Assembly: GCF_001440395.1 (NCBI RefSeq)
Contig: NZ_LLXZ01000120.1
Span: 121,532-185,531 of the forward strand
DNA from: Bradyrhizobium jicamae
GTDB lineage: Bacteria > Pseudomonadota > Alphaproteobacteria > Rhizobiales > Xanthobacteraceae
Length of the DNA: 64,000 nucleotides
Direction: 5' to 3'
Below the pieces are notes generated by a model. It had not been told where the DNA came from. It searched no databases and saw only the letters and a program-made list of their open reading frames with translations. Positions 23,869-33,371 of this stretch are shown here, one piece after another. The position numbers and the translations under genes are program-made. Every line of letters begins with the position of its first letter. Position 1 is the first letter of the stretch.

Positions 23869-25422
23869 ATGTCCAAGCGTAAGATTTTGATGAGCGTCGC
23901 CACGATGTGCATGCTGAGCACCGCGGCAATGGCCCAGGGGCCGAAAGCAGGCGGCGTCGTCAACGCCGTGATTCAGCCGGAGCCGCCGGGCCTGATGATG
24001 GGTCTGGTCCAGAACGGCCCGACGCAGATGATCGCCGGCAACATCTATGAAGGCCTGCTGCGCTACAGCCCCAAACTGGATCCCCTGCCCGGCCTTGCCG
24101 AGAGCTGGTCGGTCAGCGAGGACGGCAAGGTCTACACGTTCAAGCTGGTGAAGGGCGTGACCTGGCATGACGGCAAGCCGTTCACGTCCGCGGACGTCCT
24201 GTTCTCGATCGATTTTTTGAAACAGACGCATGCGCGCGCCCGCGGCAATCTGGTTCAGCTCGACAAGGTGGAAGCGCCGGACGAATCCACCGTCGTCTTC
24301 ACGCTGAAGCAGCCGTTCGGCCCGTTCATCGGCATCTTCGAGGTCGGCTCGCTGCCGATGATCCCGAAGCACCTCTATGAAGGCACCGATTTCAAGACCA
24401 ATCCGGCCAACAACACGCCCATCGGCACCGGCCCCTTCATGTTCAAGGAATGGCAGAAGGGCTCGTTCATCCGCCTCGTCAAGAATCCGAACTACCACGT
24501 CAAGGGCAAGCCGAACCTCGACGAGATCTACTGGCACGTCATTCCGGACGCTGCCGCGCGCTCGGTCGCCTACGAGACCGGCAAGGTCGACGTGCTGCCG
24601 GGCGGCTCGGTGGAAAATTTCGACGTGCCGCGCCTGAGCAAGCTGAAGAACACCTGTGTCACCGGCGCAGGCTGGGAATTCTTCAGTCCGCATTCCTGGC
24701 TCTGGCTCAACAACCGCTCGGGTCCCACCGCGAACAAGAAATTCCGCCAGGCGCTGATGTTTGCGATCGATCGCAACATGGCCAAGGACGTGGTCTGGAA
24801 CGGCCTCGGCAAGGTCGCCACCGGCCCGTCCGGCTCGACGATCAGGTACTACACTGGCGCGATGCCGAAATATGATTACGACCCGGCCAAGGCCAAGGCG
24901 CTGCTGAAGGAGGCCGGCTACAAGGGCGAGAAAGTCCGCATGCTGCCTTTGCCCTATGGCGAGACGTGGCAGCGCTGGGCCGAGATGGTTCGCCAGAACC
25001 TGCAGGACGTCGGCATCAATGTCGACATGGTCGCGACCGACGTTCCCGGCTGGAACCAGAAGGTTTCGGAGTGGGACTACGACATCGCCTTCACCTATCT
25101 CTATCAGTACGGCGATCCCGCGCTCGGCGTCGGCCGCAATTATGTCTCCAGCCAGATCGCCAAGGGCTCTCCCTTCAACAACGTCGAAGGCTATTCGAAT
25201 CCCGAGATCGACAAGCTGTTCGCCGACGGCGCGGTCGCCTTCCCTGATGCGGCGCGTGAGGAAATCTATGCCAAGGCGCAGAAGATCCTGGTCGAGGACG
25301 TGCCTGTCGCGTGGATGCTCGAACTGCAATTCCCGACCATCACCCGCTGCAACGTCAAGAACCTGATCACGACCGGCATCGGCGTGAATGACGGTTTCCG
25401 TGACGCCTGGATCGAGAAGTAA
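23869..25422 (+). CDS. ABC transporter substrate-binding protein, oligopeptide/dipeptide type
   Basis: A 517-residue SBP_bac_5 family protein with signal peptide MSKRKILMSVATMCMLSTAAMAQG (cleaved near AMA-QG). Family motifs are DGKVYTFKLVKGVTWHDGKPFT SADV-like block and DPAKAKALLKEAGY. It would capture a peptide or oligomer-like solute in the periplasm and deliver it to the two permeases encoded next. GAGG precedes the ATG. A hairpin follows the stop (25436-25462), as is usual for highly expressed binding proteins. Confidence 0.93.
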   Translation: MSKRKILMSVATMCMLSTAAMAQGPKAGGVVNAVIQPEPPGLMMGLVQNGPTQMIAGNIYEGLLRYSPKLDPLPGLAESWSVSEDGKVYTFKLVKGVTWHDGKPFTSADVLFSIDFLKQTHARARGNLVQLDKVEAPDESTVVFTLKQPFGPFIGIFEVGSLPMIPKHLYEGTDFKTNPANNTPIGTGPFMFKEWQKGSFIRLVKNPNYHVKGKPNLDEIYWHVIPDAAARSVAYETGKVDVLPGGSVENFDVPRLSKLKNTCVTGAGWEFFSPHSWLWLNNRSGPTANKKFRQALMFAIDRNMAKDVVWNGLGKVATGPSGSTIRYYTGAMPKYDYDPAKAKALLKEAGYKGEKVRMLPLPYGETWQRWAEMVRQNLQDVGINVDMVATDVPGWNQKVSEWDYDIAFTYLYQYGDPALGVGRNYVSSQIAKGSPFNNVEGYSNPEIDKLFADGAVAFPDAAREEIYAKAQKILVEDVPVAWMLELQFPTITRCNVKNLITTGIGVNDGFRDAWIEK

Positions 25423-25435
25423 TCCTTCGCTCACT

Positions 25436-25462
25436 GGGCGTCAGGCCGCACGTCTGACGCCC
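25436..25462. terminator. intercistronic hairpin after substrate-binding gene
   Basis: GGGCGTCAG (25436-25444) and CTGACGCCC (25454-25462) are perfect 9-bp arms with a 9-base loop, 13 bases past the stop of the binding-protein gene and 32 bases before the permease ATG. There is no U-run. It probably stabilises the upstream mRNA or gives partial termination. Confidence 0.6.
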
Positions 25463-25494
25463 GAATATCGCGCCTCCAACGCCATCGACAGCTC

Positions 25495-26466
25495 ATGATT
25501 TCCTTCATCGCCCAGCGCATCGCGAAGGCCGTCATCGTCCTTCTCGCCCTTGTCGTGCTCAACTTCTTCCTGATCCGGATGGCGCCCGGCGATCCCGCGG
25601 TGGTGATGGCGGGCGAAGCCGGCGCGGGCGACCAACTCTTCATCGCGCAATTGCGCGAGAAGTTCGGGCTCGACCGGCCGCTGCCGGTACAACTGTTCCT
25701 GTACGTCAAAGGCATTCTCAGCCTCGATCTCGGCTTCTCGTTTCGCCAGCAGATGCCGGTCTCGAAGCTGATTCTCGATCGCTTGCCGGCGACGCTGTTG
25801 CTGACAGGGACGGCCTTCGCGATCTCGCTCGCCTTCGGCATCCTGTTCGGTGCATTGGCGGCGCGCTTTGCCGGCACCTGGGCCGACACCGCAATCACGA
25901 TCGCCGCCCTGATCTTCTATGCCACGCCGCTGTTCTGGGTTGCGCTGATGGCGATCCTGCTGTTTTCGGTCACGATGGATTGGCTCCCAAGTTTTGGTTA
26001 CGAGACGGTCGGCGCGGGCTACACCGGGCTTGCGCATGTGCTCGACGTCGCCGCCCATCTGATCCTGCCGGCGACCACCATCGGCCTGTTCTTCATGGCC
26101 ACCTATGCCCGCATGACCCGCGCCTCGATGCTGGAGGTCAACCGGCTCGACTTCGTCAAGACGGCGCGTGCCAAGGGCCTGTCGGATGCCGTGATCCAGC
26201 GCCGCCACGTGCTGCGCAACGCGCTATTGCCGGTCGTCACCCTCGCCGGCCTGCAGGCGGGCACGCTGGTCGGCGGCGCGGTGCTGACCGAGACTGTGTT
26301 CGCCTGGCCCGGCATCGGCCGGCTGATGTACGAGGCGCTGCTGCAGCGCGACTACAATCTTCTGCTCGGCGTCTTCGTCGTCTGCTCGGCGATGGTGCTG
26401 GCCTTCAACCTGATCACGGACCTGGTCTATCGCTCCGTCGATCCTCGCATCGAGTTCGCGTCATGA
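25495..26466 (+). CDS. ABC transporter permease (DppB/OppB type)
   Basis: A 323-residue inner-membrane protein. The N-terminal helix MISFIAQRIAKAVIVLLALV, followed by NFFLIRMAPGDPA, is the family signature. About six TM helices follow, and the EAA-like loop (FVKTARAKGLSDAVIQRRHV) contacts the ATPase. It pairs with the DppC-type permease that overlaps its stop. Confidence 0.93.
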   Translation: MISFIAQRIAKAVIVLLALVVLNFFLIRMAPGDPAVVMAGEAGAGDQLFIAQLREKFGLDRPLPVQLFLYVKGILSLDLGFSFRQQMPVSKLILDRLPATLLLTGTAFAISLAFGILFGALAARFAGTWADTAITIAALIFYATPLFWVALMAILLFSVTMDWLPSFGYETVGAGYTGLAHVLDVAAHLILPATTIGLFFMATYARMTRASMLEVNRLDFVKTARAKGLSDAVIQRRHVLRNALLPVVTLAGLQAGTLVGGAVLTETVFAWPGIGRLMYEALLQRDYNLLLGVFVVCSAMVLAFNLITDLVYRSVDPRIEFAS

Positions 26467-27302
26467 AACAGGCTTCGCGCGTGCTGTTGCGCAACCCCGG
26501 CGGCATGATCGGCATCACGATCCTCGTCATCGCGGTCGCCGTCGCCCTGTTCGGTCCCCTGCTGTTTCCGACCTCCCCCTGGCGCATGGTGCAGCGGCCG
26601 TTCCTACCACCGTTCACGCTGTCAGGCTTTCCACTCGGCACCGACGCGCTCGGCCGCGACGTGATGGCCGGCATCATCTACGGCGCGCGCGTCTCGCTGC
26701 TGGTCGGCCTGATCTCCACGCTGGCATCGCTGGCCGTCGGTATCCCGCTCGGCGCGGCAGCCGGCTATTTCGGCGGCAAGGTCGACGACGCCCTGATGCG
26801 CTTCACCGAGTTCTTCCAGACCGTCCCGAGCTTTGCGCTCGCCATCGTGCTCGTCGCCATCATGCAGCCCTCCATCGTCTCGATCGTGGCCGCAATCGCC
26901 ATCGTGAGCTGGCCGCCGGTGGCGCGGCTGGTGCGCGGCGAGGTGCTGTCGCTGCGCACGCGCGAGTATGTCCAGGCGGCGGTCGTGACCGGCCAGACCA
27001 ACTGGTGGATCATCTGGCGCGAGATCCTGCCGAACGCATTGTCGCCCGTCATCGTACTGGCCTCGCTGATGGTCGCGACTGCGATCCTGCTGGAATCCTC
27101 GCTCTCCTTTCTCGGCCTCGGCGATCCCAATTTGATGTCGTGGGGCTACATGGTCGGCGCCGGCCGCACCGTGATCCGACAGGCCTGGTGGATCACGGTA
27201 TTCCCCGGCATCGCCATCCTGGTCTCGGTGCTGGCGCTGAACCTGATCGGCGAAGGCCTCAACGACGCGCTCAACCCTCGCCTCGCCAAGGGAGGACGCT
27301 GA
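26463..27302 (+). CDS. ABC transporter permease (DppC/OppC type)
   Basis: A 279-residue membrane protein beginning at the ATG at 26463 that overlaps the stop of the DppB gene (ATGA). GTDALGRDVMAGIIYGARVS is the hallmark of DppC/OppC, and the loop REYVQAAVVTGQTNWWIIWR is the EAA region. It completes the transmembrane pore of the importer. Translational coupling to both neighbours is evident. Confidence 0.93.
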   Translation: MKQASRVLLRNPGGMIGITILVIAVAVALFGPLLFPTSPWRMVQRPFLPPFTLSGFPLGTDALGRDVMAGIIYGARVSLLVGLISTLASLAVGIPLGAAAGYFGGKVDDALMRFTEFFQTVPSFALAIVLVAIMQPSIVSIVAAIAIVSWPPVARLVRGEVLSLRTREYVQAAVVTGQTNWWIIWREILPNALSPVIVLASLMVATAILLESSLSFLGLGDPNLMSWGYMVGAGRTVIRQAWWITVFPGIAILVSVLALNLIGEGLNDALNPRLAKGGR

Positions 27303-27304
27303 GC

Positions 27305-28912
27305 ATGACCGTCGCCGTCAAGAACCTGAAGCTCGCGCTGCCGCCGGGCGGCGACCGTACCCATGCCGTGGATGACGTCTCGTTCGAGCTATCTGCCGGA
27401 AAAATCCTCTGCGTGGTCGGCGAATCCGGGTCCGGCAAGTCGATGTGCGCCCACGCGTTGATGGGGCTGTTGCCGGATGCGGTGACGGCCGAATCCGGAG
27501 AGATTCTGTTCGAAGGAAAGAACCTCGTGTCGCTCAGCCCTGCGGAATGGCTGGCGCTCCGCGGCCGCGGCATCGCCATGGTGTTCCAGGAGCCGATGAC
27601 GGCGCTCAATCCCTTGATGCGAATCGGCGAGCAGATCGCCGAGATGTTCGAGGCCCACGGCCTGCTGACTCCGAAGGAGCGGCAGCAGAAAGCCCTCGCG
27701 TTGATCCGCGAGGTCGGCCTGCCCGATCCCGAACGCGCGGTGCGCGCCTATCCGCATCAACTGTCCGGTGGCCAGCGCCAGCGCGCCATGATCGCGATGG
27801 CCCTGGCGCTCGAGCCCGCCGTGCTGGTGGCGGACGAACCGACCACGGCGCTCGACGTCACGACGCAGGCGCAGATCCTGAAACTGATCCGCGACCTGCA
27901 GCGCCGCCGCAACATGGCCGTCATGTTCATCACCCATGATTTCGGCGTCGTCGCCGAGATTGCCGATCGCGTGGTCGTGCTCCAGCACGGCAAGGTGGTC
28001 GAACAGGGCACCGCCGACGACGTGCTGCTGCGCGCGCAACATCCCTATAGCCGTGCCTTGCTGGCCGCCGTGCCCACCTTGCAGCCGCCGCAGCGCGCTT
28101 CCCTGCTCGACCGCAGCAAGGCGGTGGAAGTGGTCGGCCTCGGCAAGACCTATGTCAGCGGCGGCGGCTGGTTCCGCAGCGAGCGCCGCGTGCAGGCGGC
28201 AAAGGACGTCAGCTTCGACATTTTTCGCGGCGAGACGCTCGGTCTGGTCGGCGAATCCGGTTCGGGAAAATCCTCGGTGGCCAGACTTGTGATGCGCCTG
28301 ATCGAACCCGACGCCGGCAGCGTCCGCATCGGCGATGTCGATCTCACCCGGATTGGCGGCAGGGCCTTGCGCGAACAGCGCCGCCGCATCCAGATGGTGT
28401 TTCAGGATCCTTTCGCCTCCCTCAACCCGCGCCGGAAAGTCGGCAACATCATCACCGACGGCCCGATCGCACATGGCGTCGATCCGGCGGCGGCGCGCAA
28501 GCGTGCGGGCGAATTGCTCAGCCTCGTCGGCCTCAATGCGAGCGCGATGGAACGGTTTCCGCACGAATTCTCCGGCGGGCAGCGGCAGCGCATCGGCATT
28601 GCGCGGGCGCTGGCGCTCGACCCGGAAATCCTGGTCGCCGACGAAGCGGTCTCCGCGCTCGACGTATCAGTTCAAGCGCAGGTGCTGGACCTGCTGGAGG
28701 ATCTGAAGGCCCGCCTCGGCCTGTCGATGCTGTTCATCACCCACGATTTGCGCGTGGCCGCACAGATCTGCGACCGCATCGCGGTGATGCAGCACGGCGC
28801 AATCGTCGAACTCAAATCGGCCGCCCTGCTGTTCGCGGCCCCCGAGCACGCCTACACCCGCGAGCTGTTGTCTGCCGTGCCCGGCCAGACGTTATCGTCC
28901 AAGGCCGCATGA
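27305..28912 (+). CDS. ABC transporter ATP-binding protein, DppD-DppF fusion
   Basis: A 535-residue protein with two full nucleotide-binding domains. The first has Walker A GESGSGKS near residue 42, LSGGQRQR near 155 and Walker B VLVADEPTT. The second has GESGSGKS near 320, FSGGQRQRIGIARA near 425 and LVADEAVSALD. It powers the peptide-type importer as a single fused polypeptide in place of DppD plus DppF. Its ATG lies 2 bases after the DppC stop. The N-terminal reading into dppC is rejected. Confidence 0.92.
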   Translation: MTVAVKNLKLALPPGGDRTHAVDDVSFELSAGKILCVVGESGSGKSMCAHALMGLLPDAVTAESGEILFEGKNLVSLSPAEWLALRGRGIAMVFQEPMTALNPLMRIGEQIAEMFEAHGLLTPKERQQKALALIREVGLPDPERAVRAYPHQLSGGQRQRAMIAMALALEPAVLVADEPTTALDVTTQAQILKLIRDLQRRRNMAVMFITHDFGVVAEIADRVVVLQHGKVVEQGTADDVLLRAQHPYSRALLAAVPTLQPPQRASLLDRSKAVEVVGLGKTYVSGGGWFRSERRVQAAKDVSFDIFRGETLGLVGESGSGKSSVARLVMRLIEPDAGSVRIGDVDLTRIGGRALREQRRRIQMVFQDPFASLNPRRKVGNIITDGPIAHGVDPAAARKRAGELLSLVGLNASAMERFPHEFSGGQRQRIGIARALALDPEILVADEAVSALDVSVQAQVLDLLEDLKARLGLSMLFITHDLRVAAQICDRIAVMQHGAIVELKSAALLFAAPEHAYTRELLSAVPGQTLSSKAA

Positions 28913-28929
28913 ACAGGACCGCTTGAACG

Positions 28930-29850
28930 ATGCGTTGTGTTCTCGTCAGCAAGAGCCTCGATCTCCGCGGATACCTCGGCGCGCAATTCCTTCGTGCCGC
29001 CGATCGCATCGAAATCGTCAGTCATCCGCACCATGGGCCCGCCACGGACATCCGCCTCGCAGTGGCCTGGCACCCGCCGGACGATGCATTCGATCACTAT
29101 CCCCATCTGCAGGCGGTCTGCTCGATCGGCGCCGGCGTCGACAACATTCTGGCCTGCCCCAGCCTGCGCCCCGGAGTCGAGGTGATCCGCGTCGTCGATC
29201 CCGCCCAGGCGCAGATGATGTCGGGTTTCGTGGCCTGGCACGTCATCGGCCATCAACGGCGCTTTGCGACCTATCAGGCACAGCAGCGCGAGGAGCGCTG
29301 GCAGCGTCTCGCCCTGCGCCGGGCGCAAGACGTGCCGGTCGGCATTTTGGGATTTGGCGAGATTGGCCGCACGGTAGCCACGGATCTCCCCGTCATGGCG
29401 TGGAGCCGGACTGCAAAGGAGACGCCACCGGGCATAAGTGGTTTCGACGGCACCGCCGGCCTCGATGCCATGCTCGGCCAGACCGAGGTTCTCGTGAACC
29501 TCTTGCCCCTGACGCCGGAGACCCGGGGCATCCTCAACCGCACGACATTCGCCCGAATGTATCGCGGCAGCTACCTGATCCAGGTCGGCCGCGGCGAACA
29601 TCTGGTCGAAGCCGACCTGCTCGCCGCGCTGGAGAGCGGCCAGCTGGCCGGCGCCGCGCTCGATGTGTTCTCGGCCGAACCCTTGGCGCCGCGCCATCCG
29701 TTCTGGCGGCATCCCCGCATTGTCGTCACTCCCCACGACGCCTGCGAAGTCAGTGTCGAAGCGATCGGCGCGACGTTTCGCGCGACCGCGGAAGCGATAC
29801 GGGCGGGCCGCCGGCCGCCGCATTCCATTGACCGCGAACGCGGCTACTGA
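28930..29850 (+). CDS. D-2-hydroxyacid dehydrogenase, GhrA-like
   Basis: A 306-residue NAD(P)-dependent 2-hydroxyacid dehydrogenase of the glyoxylate/hydroxypyruvate reductase A type. The dinucleotide motif VGILGFGEIGRTVA lies near 137-150, the catalytic Arg is in LIQVGRGEHLVEADLL, Glu is in DVFSAEPL, and the active-site His is in RIVVTPHDA. In this operon it may reduce or oxidise an aldehyde-acid or keto-acid formed from the transported compound. GhrA-type enzymes usually reduce glyoxylate or hydroxypyruvate. Confidence 0.9.
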   Translation: MRCVLVSKSLDLRGYLGAQFLRAADRIEIVSHPHHGPATDIRLAVAWHPPDDAFDHYPHLQAVCSIGAGVDNILACPSLRPGVEVIRVVDPAQAQMMSGFVAWHVIGHQRRFATYQAQQREERWQRLALRRAQDVPVGILGFGEIGRTVATDLPVMAWSRTAKETPPGISGFDGTAGLDAMLGQTEVLVNLLPLTPETRGILNRTTFARMYRGSYLIQVGRGEHLVEADLLAALESGQLAGAALDVFSAEPLAPRHPFWRHPRIVVTPHDACEVSVEAIGATFRATAEAIRAGRRPPHSIDRERGY

Positions 29851-29860
29851 GCGACAGAAA

Positions 29861-30937
29861 ATGAATATTCTCGTGCCGGGCTCGTCTCCCGCGACGCTTG
29901 CCACCCATCCGGTCGATACGCTGCGCGCCGCGTCCGCCATCCCGGAAGCGCAGGCGCAACGGCTGGCGGCCGAGCACTACGGCCTGATCACCGCCGTGCA
30001 TCGGCTCGACAGCGAGCGCGACCAGAATTTTAGGCTGCGATCGCTGAGTGGCCGCGAATATGTCCTGAAGATTGCCAATCCCGCGGAAGATCGCGCGGTG
30101 ATCAACCTGCAGACGGAGGCCCTGCTTCACCTCGCGGCTGCCGATCCCGACCTGCCGGTGCCGCGTATCTTTCCGGCGCGCAACGGCATGACCGAGCTGG
30201 ATATCGCGTTCGACGACGGCTCGACGCGGGTCGTGCGCCTGTTGTCATTCCTTCCGGGAACGCCGATGCATGCGGTGACGGGATCGGCGGTGCTGCGCCG
30301 CGATCTCGGCCGCTGCGCCGCGCGGCTGGCGCGCGGCCTTTCCGATTTCAGCCATCGCGGCGCCCATCACAAACTGCTGTGGGACCTGCAGCACGCCACC
30401 GAAGTGCGCCCACTCGTCGACGCCGTTCCGGCCGAGCGGCGCGGCCTGATCGAGGACGTTCTCGGTGGTTTCGAGGCCCATGCCCTGCCAGTGCTTGCGC
30501 AATTGCCTAGCCAGCCCGTCCATAATGACCTCAACCCGCACAACGTTGTCGTCGATCCCGAAACCTGCGCCGGCGTCGCCGGTATCATCGATTTCGGCGA
30601 CCTCACCTGCACGGCACGGGTCAACGACCTCGCGATCACGGCGGCGTATCAGGTTGCCGATAGCGACGATCCGCTTGCGCCGGCCTGCGAGATGATCGCG
30701 GCCTATCATGCCGCGCTTCCGCTCGGCGCAGCCGAACTCGACGTGCTGTTCGACCTGATCGCCACGCGCATGGCCATGACGGTCGTCATCAGCAGTTGGC
30801 GCGCCGCCCGTTATCCTGCTAACCGGAACTACATTCTGCGCAACAATGCCGCGGCATGGGCGCGGCTGCAGCGTATGGTGAAACTCTCGCGCGACCAGGC
30901 GAGAGTTCAGATCCAGCGCGCCTGCGATGTGGAGTAG
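29861..30937 (+). CDS. phosphotransferase, hydroxylysine-kinase-like (APH fold)
   Basis: A 358-residue aminoglycoside-phosphotransferase/choline-kinase fold protein. The N-lobe Lys is in REYVLKIANP and the catalytic loop is PVHNDLNPHNVVVD (Brenner motif HxDxxxxN variant, Asp in HND). The metal Asp is in GIIDFGDL. Its combination with an AGXT2L-like lyase gene directly downstream matches the human hydroxylysine kinase (AGPHD1)/phospholyase pair, and the alternative is a homoserine- or ethanolamine-type kinase. The ATG at 29861 follows the GhrA-like stop by 10 bases. Confidence 0.85.
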   Translation: MNILVPGSSPATLATHPVDTLRAASAIPEAQAQRLAAEHYGLITAVHRLDSERDQNFRLRSLSGREYVLKIANPAEDRAVINLQTEALLHLAAADPDLPVPRIFPARNGMTELDIAFDDGSTRVVRLLSFLPGTPMHAVTGSAVLRRDLGRCAARLARGLSDFSHRGAHHKLLWDLQHATEVRPLVDAVPAERRGLIEDVLGGFEAHALPVLAQLPSQPVHNDLNPHNVVVDPETCAGVAGIIDFGDLTCTARVNDLAITAAYQVADSDDPLAPACEMIAAYHAALPLGAAELDVLFDLIATRMAMTVVISSWRAARYPANRNYILRNNAAAWARLQRMVKLSRDQARVQIQRACDVE

Positions 30938-30941
30938 AGAA

Positions 30942-32246
30942 ATGTCCGCCGCCGACGAGGCCACACAAGACCTGATCGCGCGCCGCAACCGCCTGCTCGG
31001 GCCGGCATACCGGCTATTCTACGAACAACCCGCGCAATTCGTCCGCGGCGAAGGCGTCTGGCTATACGACACGGCCGGAGATCGCTATCTAGACGCCTAC
31101 AACAACGTCGCCTCCGTCGGTCACTGCCACCCGCACGTCGTGCAGGCGATTGCGCGGCAGGCCGCCGTGCTCAACACCCATACGCGCTATTTGCACGAGA
31201 CCGTGCTCGATTTCGCAGAACGGCTGCTGGCGACGTTTCCGCACCAGATCGGCCACGTCATGTTCACCTGCACCGGCAGCGAGGCCAACGACCTCGCGCT
31301 TCGCGTGGCGCGAACCTGCACCGGCGGCACCGGCTTCATCGTCACGGCAAACGCCTATCACGGCGTCACCAGCGCGCTGACCGAGCTGTCGCCTTCGCTC
31401 GGGCTGCCGCTTCCGCAAGGAAGCCACGCGCGGTTAGTGCCAGCGCCGGGCTCGGGCAAAAACGCCGCTGAAATCTTTGCCGGGCACGTCAACGTCGCGC
31501 TGGAAGATATGAAGCAGAGCGGCATCCGCCCGGCGGCGCTGCTGGTCGATACGATCTTTTCCAGCGACGGCGTGTTCGCCGATCCGCCCGGCTTTCTGCG
31601 CCCCGCGGTCGAGGCCGCACGCGCGGCCGGCGCGCTGTTCATCGCCGACGAAGTGCAGCCCGGCTTCGGCCGCTGCGGCGAAGGGATGTGGGGCTTTGCG
31701 CGCCACGACCTCATTCCCGATCTCGTCACCATGGGCAAGCCGATGGGCAATGGCCATCCCGTAGCTGGTATGGCGGCACGACCGGAGTTACTGGCGGAGT
31801 TCGGCCGGCGGTCGCGCTACTTCAATACTTTCGGCGGCAACCCGGTGTCGGCTGCCGCCGGCATTGCGGTTCTCGACGTGATCGAGCGGGAAGGATTGAT
31901 GGGGAACGCGCGGGACACCGGTGCTTATCTGATCAAGCTGCTCACGGAGCTGCGGGCGCGGCACACATTGATCGCCGAGGTACGTGGCGCGGGTTTGTTC
32001 GTCGGCGTCGAGTTGCGGCGCGGTGGGCCGAGCGGCACACCTGCCACGGCGGAGGCCACGCGCATCGTGAACCTGTTACGTGAGCGGCACGTGCTGATCA
32101 GTTCGGCCGGACCGCACGGCAACGTGCTCAAGATCCGGCCGCCTCTCGTGTTCCGTACCGAACACGCAGACATGCTCGTCCAGCGCCTCGATCAGGCACT
32201 GGCCGAACTGGAGGTGATGTCAGATCAACAAGGAGGCGCGGCTTAA
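30942..32246 (+). CDS. class III aminotransferase-fold PLP enzyme, phospholyase-like (AGXT2L1/2 group)
   Basis: A 434-residue PLP enzyme. The PLP Lys lies in TMGKPMGNGHPVA. Blocks YNNVASVGHCHPHVV, NTHTRYLHE, TCTGSEANDLALRVAR, FIADEVQPGFGRCGEGMW and FNTFGGNPVSAA are closely those of AGXT2L1/AGXT2L2, which cleave phosphoethanolamine or 5-phosphohydroxylysine to aldehyde, ammonia and phosphate. It is the last gene of the operon, 4 bases after the kinase stop. The role as an O-phosphoamine lyase is inferred from similarity and context. An ordinary omega-transaminase is the alternative. Confidence 0.88.
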   Translation: MSAADEATQDLIARRNRLLGPAYRLFYEQPAQFVRGEGVWLYDTAGDRYLDAYNNVASVGHCHPHVVQAIARQAAVLNTHTRYLHETVLDFAERLLATFPHQIGHVMFTCTGSEANDLALRVARTCTGGTGFIVTANAYHGVTSALTELSPSLGLPLPQGSHARLVPAPGSGKNAAEIFAGHVNVALEDMKQSGIRPAALLVDTIFSSDGVFADPPGFLRPAVEAARAAGALFIADEVQPGFGRCGEGMWGFARHDLIPDLVTMGKPMGNGHPVAGMAARPELLAEFGRRSRYFNTFGGNPVSAAAGIAVLDVIEREGLMGNARDTGAYLIKLLTELRARHTLIAEVRGAGLFVGVELRRGGPSGTPATAEATRIVNLLRERHVLISSAGPHGNVLKIRPPLVFRTEHADMLVQRLDQALAELEVMSDQQGGAA

Positions 32247-32528
32247 GCGCCGGCGGACGGCAGGCTGGCGGCCGCGATGGCCACGATCTGAGACAGCCGG
32301 CGGCCGATCCGGGAGGACGCGCTGCTGAGCAATGAACGAACCTGTCGCATCTCTTCGTCTTCCATATGCGCCGGGGGCAAGGCGCACAGGGAAAATGGTC
32401 CCGATCGGCTAAGTAGTCGAGATATCAGGGAAAATAGCAATGTGCGCTTCGTCGAAGCGCCATTTGGCAGTGGAATTATTGCCGCGATCGACCCGCAGGC
32501 GGAGCAAATTTTCTCCCCGGATTCGGAC

Positions 32529-33365
32529 CTATAATCCGGTGATGCCGCTGTCGACCGCCAGCGTCTGGGCGTTAACGTAGACGCTCTCGTCGGACATGAA
32601 GAACAGCGCCGCATAGGCAATTTCCCAGCCCGTCGCCATCCGCCCGAACGGCACGCCCGCCGCACTTCGCGATGGCCGGCCGGCGCTGGTGTGGCGGCCG
32701 AGCGGCGTGTCAACCAGTCCGGGGCAGATGGTGTTGGCGCGGATGCCGCGGCGGGCGCCTTCCTTGGCGACATTGCGCATCAGGCCGCCGAGCGCTGCCT
32801 TCGACGCGTCATAGGCGATCAATTGCGAGCCGGAACGAAGCGCTGCGATCGACGAGATGAACACGATCGAGGAGCCGTCGGCGATATGCTTGAGCGCCTT
32901 GCGGCAACAGAGCATCGGTCCGGTGAGATTGACCGCAAACGTGTCGTTCCACTCCTTGAGATCGACCCCTTCCAGGCCGAGCGCGCCAACCCCGATGCCG
33001 ACATTGAGCACCATGCCGTCGAACCCGCCGAGTCCCTCGCGCGCCTCGTCGATCATCCGGTTCACGGCGTCTTCGCGCGAAATGTCGGCCTCGATCGAAA
33101 ATGCCTTGCCGCCTTCGGCAACGATGCGTTGCACAGTATCGTCAGCGCTGGCCCGGTTCACATCGGCGACCGCAACCTGCGCCCCTTCCCGCGCAAACAG
33201 CAGCGACATCGCCCGGCCGTTTCCGACCGGATCGGTGGCGGCATCGAACGTGCTTTGTCCGCCGCCAACGATAAGAATCTTGCGGCCCTGAAGACGCCCG
33301 CGGCCCGGAGCCTCGCCCGCGGATTCCGCGCTGAGCTGGCGCACATAGCGAATTTTGTCAGTCAT
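32529..33365 (-). CDS. SDR oxidoreductase with atypical cofactor loop
   Basis: A 278-residue short-chain dehydrogenase. The cofactor loop is unusual: ILIVGGGQSTFDAATDPVGN, with an insertion relative to TGxxxGIG. NVGIGVGAL, the catalytic Ser in SSIAALRS and YDASK are present, and the C-terminus ends in VDSGITGL. It is coupled to the alpha/beta-hydrolase gene (6-base gap) in an operon read leftward from 35318. The 282 bases between the aminotransferase stop and this gene hold no convincing gene. Confidence 0.88.
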   Translation of the reverse strand: MTDKIRYVRQLSAESAGEAPGRGRLQGRKILIVGGGQSTFDAATDPVGNGRAMSLLFAREGAQVAVADVNRASADDTVQRIVAEGGKAFSIEADISREDAVNRMIDEAREGLGGFDGMVLNVGIGVGALGLEGVDLKEWNDTFAVNLTGPMLCCRKALKHIADGSSIVFISSIAALRSGSQLIAYDASKAALGGLMRNVAKEGARRGIRANTICPGLVDTPLGRHTSAGRPSRSAAGVPFGRMATGWEIAYAALFFMSDESVYVNAQTLAVDSGITGL

Positions 33366-33371
33366 CGTCTC

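Noticed and set aside
23716..25434. 572-residue minus-strand frame opposite the substrate-binding gene
   Set aside because: Antisense shadow of a well-supported SBP gene.
32243..32365. 40-residue minus-strand frame (MEDEEMRQVRSLLSSAS...)
   Set aside because: Protein-like but with no ribosome site and no known family; left uncalled for lack of evidence.
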